Below are positions 24,919-33,434 of a DNA stretch of 64,000 bases, in pieces. The notes beneath the pieces were generated by a model. The model saw nothing but the letters and a program-made list of their open reading frames with translations, made no database searches and was not told the DNA's origin. Origin of the DNA: Paenibacillus_E violae (GTDB taxonomy: Bacteria > Bacillota > Bacilli > Paenibacillales > NBRC-103111); contig NZ_JAWCUD010000008.1 of assembly GCF_032461945.1 (NCBI RefSeq), positions 248,001 to 312,000 of the forward strand, in the 5' to 3' direction. The translations under genes and the position numbers were made by a program. Position 1 is the stretch's first letter; each line of letters opens with the position of its first letter.

Positions 24919-26883
24919 TTATTGTTTGGAGAGCTGCTTGTATTTGTTTAAGTACTTCACAACGGCAAGCACATAAGTCGCATGCGACCAGGTAAGAGGG
25001 GCGACGGAGACCGGATCGCCTGAGAAAGGATCCAACTGCTCAGAGAGGACGCCGCTTTCCATAGCGTGCTTGACGACCCATTCTAACGTCTGGCGAGGCG
25101 CTTCGAGATCAGCGAGTGTTTTGGCGTATTCGATTTCCCACTCTGCGATCCAAAGCGTACAGATGATCCAAGGGTTTCCGGGTACATTTTCGATATCGGT
25201 GGAACGTTGGAAGTAATAATCATGATGATAGCGGGCAATGCCACCGACGCCTGTTTTAATTCTAAGACCTTCTTTATTCGCTTTCATGGTACCGACAACA
25301 CGCTCATCGTCAGCAGGCAGGACGCCGAATTCAAATATACCGTAAACCGAGCTTTCGAGCGTCATATCTTTGACCCATTCGCCGTCCTCCATGTACAAAC
25401 CGCGAACGAATCGGCCTTCATTCTCATCCCATAGATGCTTGAGAATACCGGCTTTAATTTTCTCCGCTGTATGCTTATAGCGGTTGCTGCGCTCTTCGTC
25501 CCCGAAGAGGTTGCTGAAATTGGAAGCTGCGATAAGTCCGCCATACACCGCTGAAGCGGTAAAGGTATAGATTCCGTAACGCTCTTCCCATAGATCATAA
25601 CTAGGCTTCGGCAAGTTCAATTCCTGATCGATATAAGTGGACATGAATCTGGCCGCTCTGCGAATTAAATTGCGATAGAGAGATTGGGCGAATTCAAGGC
25701 TTCCATTTTTCTGGAAATCGGCCCAGAGAGCGAAGAGCACAAGCGCTGTTTCATCTTCTTGAATAGGGAGCTGGACACGTCCGGAATGAATATAAGGATG
25801 CCAACTGGAGCCTACGGTGCCGTCCGGATTATATTTATGATGCAGGTAACCTTCAGGAGACAGCACATTCGCACAGAAGTTGAAGAAAGGAATAATCATC
25901 CCTTGGTAGCCGGCCATGGACATGGAATAAGCGATCAGGGCGCCGTCCCGAGGCCACATGTAGCTGTAATGATCGCGGTTGCTCTGCATGATATCCGAAT
26001 CGTTCGCGGCGATAATCGCGCCGTTCACATCGGTTTGCGTCCTGACAAGGAGCAAGCTTTGTTTGAAGAGGCGCTGTACATCGGGATTCAAATCTCCGTA
26101 ATCTCTCTCGATCTTATTCGCCCAGCGCTGCCAATAAACCGTTACGCGATCGAGCAGCTTGCCGGGGTGGCTGTCTTTGACGTAGGCGTCAAGCTTCTTG
26201 ACTTCCTCAAGCGTTTTGCCGGCGCCCATCCAGTAGTAGAGCGTTTGGTCGGCATTTGGCGGCACAAAAAGTCGAAAGGAGATCGTACTATCGACAGATC
26301 CTTGGGCAATGGCGTTGCCCATGAGATGCCCGTCTTCCGCATCGCGCCATGTGCCTTCCGCGTTATAAAATCTTTTGACACCTGTAGAGTATTGATAAAT
26401 GCCTTCTGTTCCGGTGCTGCCATTGAACATGAAATATCTGTCTTTTTTATAGTGGAATACCGTATTCGTCAAAGGATAGAAGGCAGCGGTATCGCCGACC
26501 TCAGTTTCATTAATGAGCAAGTCCTGATTGAAGAACATTCTCACTTCGCGAACGGTATGATTGTGATTCGTAATTTGGATGCGTTTAATATAAATATCCT
26601 CTCGCTGATGAACGCCGTCATTCATGAGTAAAGTGATGCCAAGACCAGGATGCGTAGCTCTTACTTCAGTAACAAGAGAATCTTCCACATAACCAAGCTG
26701 GAACTGCCACTCGGGGGAATTCAGCCAGGCAAAGTCACCATCCACCCAAATACCGACACGGCACTGATAACCGCCAATATGATTAAGCTGGCCTACGAAA
26801 GGATAGTACAGATCTCGCATATAGGAATGCTGATCGAGATTAATAAGAAATTTTCCGTTTCCGATGACCAGATGTCTAGGCAA
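24919..26883 (-). CDS. GH15-family glycoside hydrolase (glucoamylase/trehalase-like)
   Basis: A 654-residue inverting alpha-glucosidase of family GH15. It has an N-terminal beta-sandwich domain (MPRHLVIGNGKFLINLDQHS onward) and an (alpha/alpha)6 catalytic domain from about residue 250, with YSYMWPRDGALIAYSM, LPIQEDETALVLFALW, KPSYDLWEERYGIYTF and EQLDPFSGDPVSVAPLTWSH. The last two regions contain the probable catalytic glutamates. TTG 26883 was chosen because GGAAGTGAT precedes it by eight bases; a TTG at 26916 has no ribosome site. There is no signal peptide, so it acts in the cytosol. Its position after the glucan-forming genes suggests trimming or recycling of a cytosolic alpha-glucan. Confidence 0.87.
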   Translation of the reverse strand: MPRHLVIGNGKFLINLDQHSYMRDLYYPFVGQLNHIGGYQCRVGIWVDGDFAWLNSPEWQFQLGYVEDSLVTEVRATHPGLGITLLMNDGVHQREDIYIKRIQITNHNHTVREVRMFFNQDLLINETEVGDTAAFYPLTNTVFHYKKDRYFMFNGSTGTEGIYQYSTGVKRFYNAEGTWRDAEDGHLMGNAIAQGSVDSTISFRLFVPPNADQTLYYWMGAGKTLEEVKKLDAYVKDSHPGKLLDRVTVYWQRWANKIERDYGDLNPDVQRLFKQSLLLVRTQTDVNGAIIAANDSDIMQSNRDHYSYMWPRDGALIAYSMSMAGYQGMIIPFFNFCANVLSPEGYLHHKYNPDGTVGSSWHPYIHSGRVQLPIQEDETALVLFALWADFQKNGSLEFAQSLYRNLIRRAARFMSTYIDQELNLPKPSYDLWEERYGIYTFTASAVYGGLIAASNFSNLFGDEERSNRYKHTAEKIKAGILKHLWDENEGRFVRGLYMEDGEWVKDMTLESSVYGIFEFGVLPADDERVVGTMKANKEGLRIKTGVGGIARYHHDYYFQRSTDIENVPGNPWIICTLWIAEWEIEYAKTLADLEAPRQTLEWVVKHAMESGVLSEQLDPFSGDPVSVAPLTWSHATYVLAVVKYLNKYKQLSKQ

Positions 26884-27042
26884 TACAATCACTTCCCCAC
26901 TCTTTTGTTTGATCAAAATCGAACATCGTTAGCACAAGGCCTGCCAATAGGTTACCTAATAATTACCAAGGAATCAATGTTTCTTTGAAAAAATTCTGAA
27001 AATTTCGACCGAATACGCTTTCATTTGGCATAGATGTCCATA

Positions 27043-29964
27043 TTATTTGATTATTTCCTTTTGATGCGGGATTATACCCGATGACCGCTCGTGAGCGATT
27101 AATTTCGTGTACAAAGTAGCCGTTATGGCACCGATCTGCTCCCATCCAAAGTTGTCATGGATTTTGGCCAAAGCCTGAGCAGCAAGTTCAGAAGCAGCAG
27201 CGGGATTTTGTAAAAGCTGAACAATTTGCAAAGCAAGCAGGTTAGCATCACCTGCAGGAACTTTATATCCGTTAATTCCATGGTCTACGATATCGGACAG
27301 ACCTCCTGTATCCGAAACGATAAGCGGTGTACCGCTGGCCATCGCTTCCAAGGCCACAAGGCCGAACGGCTCGTAGAGGCTGGGAAATACACAAAGCTCG
27401 GCATGATGTAATAGCAAGCTTTTGTCCCATTCATCCAAGAAACCCGTGAAATTGACACTGTCGCCGAGCGGGGCAGCCGAGAGTTGGAGCGCTTCAAGTT
27501 CTGGTCCTGTACCGGCAATCACCAACTGAACCCTAGGATACTCCTTGTGAACGTGCAGCATGGCGTTAATCAAGAGGTGCACGCCTTTCTCATAAACAAG
27601 CCTGCCGAGGAAAGCGATAATGGGACGAGCAGCCTCTCCATCCATAACCGAGAGTACGCGAGAAAGCTCCAGGTTAACCGCTGAATCATGAGCGCCGGGT
27701 ACCCGAAATGGCATAACGCCATTAGGGATATGGGTCATTTTATGAAAAGGAGTATGAAAAAGGTGCATAACTTCTTGCAGCATATAGGGGCTGCAGACCA
27801 CCAGGTGATCGGCTTCGTGCGCTAATTTATTTTCTAGGGCATGAATGCGCTTTTGCGCTGGCGTATCCAACTTGCCCAGATTGCGTCCCGACTCCGTCGC
27901 GTGAATCGTGGCTAGAAGAGGGATGTGCAGGATCATCTTGCACTCTTTCGCGGCATAGTAGACGAGCCAATCATGAGCATGGATGATATCGAATTGTTGT
28001 CCTTGAGCGAATAGGCGCTGGACGGTATCCGAGAATGCCAGGTTCATCTGAAACACCCAATCCAGGAAATGAAGGGGTTCAGCAGAAGAAAATACGTCTA
28101 CACGGTGAATATGCACACCGTCGAGCAGCTCGTAGGACAAGCATTCGGGAGACAGGCATGTGACGACATGGATCTCCAAACCGCTTGCAGCAAGCTGTAC
28201 AGATAGGTCACGAACGGCTCTGGCGAGACCTCCGATGACTCGTGGCGGATATTCCCAGGCAAGCATCAGAACGCGTAGAGGTTTTGGAGCTTCCGGCTGT
28301 GAAGGCGCAAGGAATGAACGCTCGGCGGCATCAGGGAAAAAGCTGATCGATGAAGCAGGCTGAAAAAGACGGTAATGCGCCTCGGGCATAAAAGGCGTTT
28401 GCCGCTCCAGGGTCAGCACAAGCTCGGAAAGTGCTTTGTCTGTCATTTCAGCTTTATTCTCGTCGTCAACAGCATCTAACAATATATGGAAAGAAGCGAG
28501 ATGCGTCTCGATTCGTTTCACGGCGTAGCTGGTTACCGTTTCAGCATCCAGGATGAAGGTCCAGTCGCTGCTTTGCGCGAGCATCAACTCGCGCGCGGCT
28601 TGATTCAGCGCACGAACCTGCAGGCCGCTGAGCAGCTCCGGCTTCCGGTGCTTATGCGCCGCAAGCACCAAGCGATCCTCCGCCGCATGCAGCAGCGGAT
28701 GCACCCACTGGCTGCGCGGCTGCAGCCAGACCTCGGCGAAGCCGCCACGGCCCCAGCTGGACTCCGGCAGCGTGGTGGCCGTGGTCGGCGCATAGGCGGC
28801 TGCATAGCCGCCTAATGTCGCCGTCTCGCAGCGCGCAGCGACAAAGCCGCGCAGCACGGCCTCCAGCCACTGGTGGCCTTCATGCCACCAGTGGCCGAAC
28901 AGCTCGGCATCGTATGGACATACGATGACCGGCGGGTGCGGCTGCTGATCCGCGCAGCCGCGAAGCTGCGCCACCCGGCTGGCGACGAAATGCTCAGCAT
29001 GCTGCTGAGCTTTCTGCGCGGCCAACGCCGGGTGGTAGGGCGCTTTGGCGTCACCCTTACCGGTGACGCGGTGGTACTTGAAGCCCGTATGAATGCGTGC
29101 GCCGTCCGGCAGCACATAGGGCTTCAAGTACTCCCATTCGGCCCCGCCGCTGTGGCCGAGGTCAAAGCCGATATCGCGGTAATATTCGCGATAGTCGGGG
29201 TCGCTCGGGTAACCGCTTTCGGCGCTCCATACTTGAGCGCCGGCTTCGAGGTCCCGAGCGTAGGCGCAGGCGCCGTTTGGCGTGCGCAGGGGATAGCTTG
29301 TGGGTGCCCCGGCAAAGGCATGGGCATCCACCACGAAATAGCGCAGCCCCAGTGCCTGCAAGTGAGGCTCCACGGCAGGCGTATAGCCGCACTCCGGCAG
29401 CCAGATGCCTGCCGGAGCGGATCCGAAATGCCGCCTGAATTCCTGGACGGCGGCTTCAAGCTGCGCGCGCAGAGCGGCGTCGTTCTTGACCAGGGGCAAG
29501 AAGGCATGTGTCGCGGCGCACGTTATTAACTCTAAGCAGCCTGAGCTTCTCAGGCTGCGGAATTTTCCGATCAGATCGCCCCTCAGGCGATCGTACAAAG
29601 CAAGCAGCCGATGATAGTGATCGGCGTAGAGCCTGGCTGTTGGGCCGAAGTCGGCATGACCCCACAGGCGAATCACTTCGCGCTGGGACAGCTCGCAGAG
29701 GGAGGCCAGATGCTTGCGAAGCCGTTTCTGCAAGCCGGTATCTTCCAGCATAGCAAGCAGCGGCGGAGATAGGGATAAAGTCAGCGCGAAGGGCACGCCG
29801 TCCTCAAGCAGCCGATCCATCATTTCAATGAGAGGCAGATAGCTGTCCACAACCGCTTCGAAAAACCAACGTTCTTCTAACGTAATTTCCGCTTTATGAT
29901 GACGCACGTAAGGGATATGGGCATGCAGTAGCAGAGCAACATAACCGTGTACGTTTGTGCTCAA
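27043..29964 (-). CDS. GH57-GT4 fusion protein 1 (branching enzyme plus glycosyltransferase)
   Basis: A 973-residue two-domain protein. Residues 1-490 are a GH57 domain of the 1,4-alpha-glucan branching type, with LLLHAHIPYVRH, the nucleophile Glu191 in GIWLPECGYTP, acid/base Asp351 in CPYDAELFGHWWHEG and ARELMLAQSSDW. Residues 562-950 are a GT4 (GT-B) domain with VLMLAWEYPPRVIGGLA, IIHAHDWLVYYA, FLGRLVYEKGVHLL and FPSLYEPFGLVALEAMASG. The start is TTG 29964, nine bases after GGAGG and overlapping the stop of the DUF4912 gene as TTGA. Predicted to extend and branch an alpha-glucan in one polypeptide. The GH57 half is markedly richer in G+C than the GT4 half. Confidence 0.88.
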   Translation of the reverse strand: MSTNVHGYVALLLHAHIPYVRHHKAEITLEERWFFEAVVDSYLPLIEMMDRLLEDGVPFALTLSLSPPLLAMLEDTGLQKRLRKHLASLCELSQREVIRLWGHADFGPTARLYADHYHRLLALYDRLRGDLIGKFRSLRSSGCLELITCAATHAFLPLVKNDAALRAQLEAAVQEFRRHFGSAPAGIWLPECGYTPAVEPHLQALGLRYFVVDAHAFAGAPTSYPLRTPNGACAYARDLEAGAQVWSAESGYPSDPDYREYYRDIGFDLGHSGGAEWEYLKPYVLPDGARIHTGFKYHRVTGKGDAKAPYHPALAAQKAQQHAEHFVASRVAQLRGCADQQPHPPVIVCPYDAELFGHWWHEGHQWLEAVLRGFVAARCETATLGGYAAAYAPTTATTLPESSWGRGGFAEVWLQPRSQWVHPLLHAAEDRLVLAAHKHRKPELLSGLQVRALNQAARELMLAQSSDWTFILDAETVTSYAVKRIETHLASFHILLDAVDDENKAEMTDKALSELVLTLERQTPFMPEAHYRLFQPASSISFFPDAAERSFLAPSQPEAPKPLRVLMLAWEYPPRVIGGLARAVRDLSVQLAASGLEIHVVTCLSPECLSYELLDGVHIHRVDVFSSAEPLHFLDWVFQMNLAFSDTVQRLFAQGQQFDIIHAHDWLVYYAAKECKMILHIPLLATIHATESGRNLGKLDTPAQKRIHALENKLAHEADHLVVCSPYMLQEVMHLFHTPFHKMTHIPNGVMPFRVPGAHDSAVNLELSRVLSVMDGEAARPIIAFLGRLVYEKGVHLLINAMLHVHKEYPRVQLVIAGTGPELEALQLSAAPLGDSVNFTGFLDEWDKSLLLHHAELCVFPSLYEPFGLVALEAMASGTPLIVSDTGGLSDIVDHGINGYKVPAGDANLLALQIVQLLQNPAAASELAAQALAKIHDNFGWEQIGAITATLYTKLIAHERSSGIIPHQKEIIK

Positions 29965-30521
29965 TCGAGATCGCCTCCGAATTCCGAATCTGCTGGGTGT
30001 GTGCACTTGGGTAAGTACACGGAGTAGGCCGAGAAATACTCATGAGCTATAGAAGCCTTAAGCTGAATGGAAACGGCAGCAGGCCTGTAAGTAACTTGGT
30101 TTTCCGTTGTTAAAACGTTTGAAGGAAATTCTTGATTCGTATGTATATGGGGAGTCTGAATCGTATTAGAACGCAGAAGCGGGAGAAATTGTCCCTGCTC
30201 ATTCTTAATGCCGAGTTCTGCGAAGTAAAACCGGCCGGGTAGGAAACCGTTCAGGAAGCAGCATTCTCCTTGTGGAAGGGGGAGTTCAGAAATTGTATCT
30301 GGCCGGTGAGTGCTGACGGCTTGTTCGACAGTTGTTTCATAAAAACGCAGAGTGGGCTGAAGCAGGAGCCAGTCCGCTCCGAAGTGATCCTGCACCATCC
30401 TTTTTTTTCGCGAAGAAAGCTGCCAATAAGCAAAAAGATTAGCCGATGACTGCACCAGCAAGTAGAGTGTATCCCTGTCATTTGAATGAGCAGAGAAAGC
30501 TTGAGTAGGAATCAGACTCAC
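29961..30521 (-). CDS. DUF4912 protein 2
   Basis: A 186-residue protein with one DUF4912 domain: DTLYLLVQSSANLFAYWQLS (residues 17-36), a central WLLLQPTLRFYET, and GRFYFAELGIKNEQGQFLPL. The same pattern occurs in the second DUF4912 protein at 36279-36758. The domain's function is unassigned; its beta-rich pattern and constant placement before GH57-GT4 genes suggest a carbohydrate-binding or partner role, which is inference. GTG 30521 abuts AAAAGG, which is poor spacing, so the true start is uncertain. The stop overlaps the TTG of the GH57-GT4 gene, so translation is coupled. Confidence 0.78.
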   Translation of the reverse strand: MSLIPTQAFSAHSNDRDTLYLLVQSSANLFAYWQLSSRKKRMVQDHFGADWLLLQPTLRFYETTVEQAVSTHRPDTISELPLPQGECCFLNGFLPGRFYFAELGIKNEQGQFLPLLRSNTIQTPHIHTNQEFPSNVLTTENQVTYRPAAVSIQLKASIAHEYFSAYSVYLPKCTHPADSEFGGDLD

Positions 30522-30598
30522 CTTTTCTTAGGTCGTAATGGGAAATAAATGGGATAGACCATTCGGACAACATTGTAGCATACGCACCTAGGAAACGA

Positions 30599-30632
30599 AA
30601 AATCTCCTCCTTTCAAGAAGGGGGAGATCTCC
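30599..30632 (-). terminator. terminator splitting the glucan cluster
   Basis: On the minus strand ATCTCCCCCTT and AAGGAGGAGAT pair around CTTGA/TCTTG, followed by TTTTT. It separates the unit ending at 30643 from the unit beginning at 30521. Confidence 0.85.
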
Positions 30633-30642
30633 TGTATGTGCT

Positions 30643-30861
30643 TTACTTGATTGGAGGTTGACCTTCCATGTATCGGGTCTCCGTAAGCCTCATTAAAGAG
30701 TCATATCGATTGACAGAACTCAGAATCAATAGATAATCATCCTGATTAATATTCGTATAAGATGCCTTGAAACCGGTATGATATTGAACCGTCATACTGG
30801 AAGATTGATCGTCATACTGCACAAAAGCGATCTGCCTGGAAACACTTGGAATCATATTCAC
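30643..30861 (-). CDS. small protein, possibly KTSC-like
   Basis: A 72-residue soluble protein. The GTG at 30861 is six bases after AGGGGAG; an ATG two codons later is the alternative. The middle (IAFVQYDDQSSSMTVQYHTG, then ASYTNINQDDYLLIL) has the strand pattern of KTSC-type small domains but lacks some consensus residues. It is the last gene before an intrinsic terminator, in the same direction as the nucleotidyltransferase gene 67 bases upstream. Function not recognised. Confidence 0.6.
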   Translation of the reverse strand: MNMIPSVSRQIAFVQYDDQSSSMTVQYHTGFKASYTNINQDDYLLILSSVNRYDSLMRLTETRYMEGQPPIK

Positions 30862-30928
30862 GCCGCTCTCCCCTTCATCTTAAGACTTCGGATCACCCGC
30901 TAATGGATATATCTGTCATATAGTATGC

Positions 30929-33337
30929 TTATTGCAGCACATTTAGAATGTGGTCTCGGTAGGAATGGACAAGCTCTTCGGCAAGAGCCGGATTCTGAGA
31001 CTGGGCGACAAGCCTAAAAACAGGGTCTTCACTATCGGGCAGCAGCAAAATCCAACCATTTTCGTGATAAAATTTGATCCCGTCCACTAAATCAACAGGC
31101 GTGTCCTTGGCCTTGTTCATCATACTCCGCATCACTTCTCCCTTGGCGTCCCATGGGCAATCGATTTGCTCGCGGTGCAGATAGAAACTCGGAATCAGAG
31201 ATAGAAGCTCTGACAGCGGTAAACCGGTTCTGCCTAGATGAAGAACGACAAGTCCAATGGCAAAAAGCGAGTCAAACAAAGGATGCATCCGCGTCTGCTC
31301 CGTAGCTTCTAGAATGGAGCGTTCCCATTCCTTGGTGCGAATGATTGTAGCGCCTAGTCCCTCGGCCATGCTCTCCAGGAGCTCAGGCGCGCTGACGGGA
31401 GCGCCGATGGTTGCTCCTGGCCGACTGTGCAGGTAGCACAGGTATAGGAAAACGGTCTGCAAATCCGTATCGACAAGCTCTCCCTTCTCCGTCACAAGCT
31501 GCAAGGTGCGGCCGTCGTCCAACATGCGCAAACCCAAATTGGCCCCGGCTAGCGATGTGAACAGGGGGAGTGGTTCCTGGTTATTTGCCGCGGTCACATG
31601 AATCGCTTCCAGTCCCAATTTCTCGAAAAACGGCACCAGATAAGGCTGCAGCCAAGGGCTGGCTTCAATGACGATCCTCATAGTCGATAGGGGCAATTTT
31701 TCTCCTTCATCTGCGATTTCTTCAGATAACGTACGGACATAGGTCTGAAACCAATGTGTTTCATCTTTATAGCTGCCGAGGTGTTCCATCGATGCCCGTC
31801 CGTAATCCTCTTGCCAAAAGCTGTTTTCCACTTTGCGCTCGGCGGATCTTGTAATAGGGAGCCCTTCGGCATCCATGCAAGCCAACAGGCACCGTTCGTT
31901 CTCCTTGCCTGACCAATCGAGGTGGATACCTCCTGCGGCGCCCAAGTGACGAATGGCAAACGAAGCTGCCGGAGCCAGGCAATCTCCCAAATCAATGACA
32001 TCCGTGCCGACGGATTGTAAGCTTGCCGTCAAAGCACGCTTAAGCAAACGAGTGAATGTATGCGGGGCGCAGCTTACTGTGAGTGTTTTACCGGCAGCAA
32101 GAGTTGCACCATAGGCCGTTCCGAACTTGGCGGTCATCTCGGGTGTTAGTTCGAGATTGGGAAGGCCGCTGACTCCGCGGGTTTTGAAAAGCGTTTTGGC
32201 AGCATGCTCCCCCCATATATGAGAAGTATGAAGGCGGGATTTATCGCGAATTTGTTTATGGGGCCATATTTTCACATAAGGCTCGATTCGGCTCTTTTCC
32301 CCGATGATGACATGATTGCCAACGACCGACCCTTCGCCGAGATACGAGGCCTCTTTGCAAACAATGCGGCTGGTTAGCGTCGAACCGTCTAATTCGTTAT
32401 GGGGGGCGATGTGGTTATGGTCCCAAAGTACGCTGCGCGTGAGCTTGCTGCCCTTGGAAAGCCGATTATTTTCCCCGACGATGCAGTATTCTCCGAGTTC
32501 TACCCCGTCCTCAATCTTACTCCCTTTGCCGATAAAAGCGGGTCCAACGACGCGGGCTGTGTCACTGGTCTCTACATCGTCTGCGATGTATACGCGAGGC
32601 CGGATTTGGGTGCCGTGGATATGGAGCTGTACTTTGCCATCGAGCATATCGAATTGGGTTTGCCGATACTGCTGCAAGTTGCCGATGTCCATCCAATATC
32701 CGCTGCTGACATAGCCATAGAGCCCTCTATTTTCTTGAAGTAATGCCGGGAAAAGCTGCTGGCTAAAATCAAATTCCTGGCCCGGCGGCACGCGCTCCAA
32801 CAGCTCCGGCTCCATGATATAGATGCCGGTATTCACCGTGTCGCTGAACACTTCCCCCCAGCTTGGTTTCTCCAAGAAGCGGGTAATCAGGCCGTTCTGA
32901 TCGGTCATGACCACACCGTATTCCAGCGGATGAGGGACACGGGTCAGCAGTAACGTAGCTTTGGCTTGCTTTTCTTTGTGAAAAGCGAGCGCCTGCTCCA
33001 AATCGAAATCGGTTAAGGCATCACCGCTAATGACGACGAAGGTATCGTTTAGAAACTCATGCGCCTGCTTTACGCTTCCGGCTGTACCCAGTGGACTCAT
33101 TTCTTCAAAATAGTGGAGATTAACGTCAAACGCTTCTCCATCGCCAAAATAGTCGCGAATCACTTCAGGTTTATACTGCATTGTGACGGCAATGTCCTGG
33201 ATGCCGTGTTTGTGCAGCAGCTCAATAATATAGGCCATGCACGGTCTTCCCAGGAGAGGCACCATGGGTTTGGGAAGATGGCAGGTAAGGGGGCGAAGCC
33301 GTGTGCCTTTGCCTCCAGCCATAATAACAGCCTTCAT
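30929..33337 (-). CDS. NDP-sugar pyrophosphorylase fused to a degenerate phosphomannomutase domain
   Basis: An 802-residue protein. Residues 1-235 form an intact nucleotidyltransferase (VIMAGGKGTRLRPLTCHLPK, VISGDALTDFDL, FLEKPSWGEVFSDTVNTGIY). Residues 245-370 are a left-handed beta-helix of hexapeptides (IGKGSKIEDGVELGEYCIVG). Residues 380-802 resemble phosphomannomutase (FGTAYGATLA, LKRALTASLQSVGTDVIDLG), but the phosphoserine loop TASHNP is replaced by DWSGKEN, the metal loop DGDGDR by LDDGRT, and no GEESGH-like motif is seen. The protein is thus predicted to make an NDP-hexose but not to interconvert hexose phosphates. ATG 33337 follows AAGGAGG. Sugar and nucleotide are not determined. 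Confidence 0.85.
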   Translation of the reverse strand: MKAVIMAGGKGTRLRPLTCHLPKPMVPLLGRPCMAYIIELLHKHGIQDIAVTMQYKPEVIRDYFGDGEAFDVNLHYFEEMSPLGTAGSVKQAHEFLNDTFVVISGDALTDFDLEQALAFHKEKQAKATLLLTRVPHPLEYGVVMTDQNGLITRFLEKPSWGEVFSDTVNTGIYIMEPELLERVPPGQEFDFSQQLFPALLQENRGLYGYVSSGYWMDIGNLQQYRQTQFDMLDGKVQLHIHGTQIRPRVYIADDVETSDTARVVGPAFIGKGSKIEDGVELGEYCIVGENNRLSKGSKLTRSVLWDHNHIAPHNELDGSTLTSRIVCKEASYLGEGSVVGNHVIIGEKSRIEPYVKIWPHKQIRDKSRLHTSHIWGEHAAKTLFKTRGVSGLPNLELTPEMTAKFGTAYGATLAAGKTLTVSCAPHTFTRLLKRALTASLQSVGTDVIDLGDCLAPAASFAIRHLGAAGGIHLDWSGKENERCLLACMDAEGLPITRSAERKVENSFWQEDYGRASMEHLGSYKDETHWFQTYVRTLSEEIADEGEKLPLSTMRIVIEASPWLQPYLVPFFEKLGLEAIHVTAANNQEPLPLFTSLAGANLGLRMLDDGRTLQLVTEKGELVDTDLQTVFLYLCYLHSRPGATIGAPVSAPELLESMAEGLGATIIRTKEWERSILEATEQTRMHPLFDSLFAIGLVVLHLGRTGLPLSELLSLIPSFYLHREQIDCPWDAKGEVMRSMMNKAKDTPVDLVDGIKFYHENGWILLLPDSEDPVFRLVAQSQNPALAEELVHSYRDHILNVLQ

Positions 33338-33352
33338 AGTGGGTCCTCCTTA

Positions 33353-33422
33353 GAGTTTTCTTTAGAAAACTTGCTTCGTAAGCGTGTGCTTGAGTTTTCT
33401 TTAGAAAACTTGCTTCGTAAGC
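33353..33422. repeat. 31-bp direct repeat with internal palindrome
   Basis: Two identical 31-base copies (33353-33383 and 33392-33422, period 39) sit in the spacer between two glucan-cluster genes. Each contains AGTTTTC-TTTA-GAAAACT, a perfect 7-bp hairpin. They would place two identical stem-loops in the mRNA just before the pyrophosphorylase ribosome site. Confidence 0.8.
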
Positions 33423-33434
33423 ATTTGCAGTTGC

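Noticed and set aside
25684..26631. Long plus-strand frame antisense to the GH15 gene
   Set aside because: The GH15 frame on the opposite strand has full family motifs; the antisense frame has none. The same applies to long frames antisense to ilvC and leuA.
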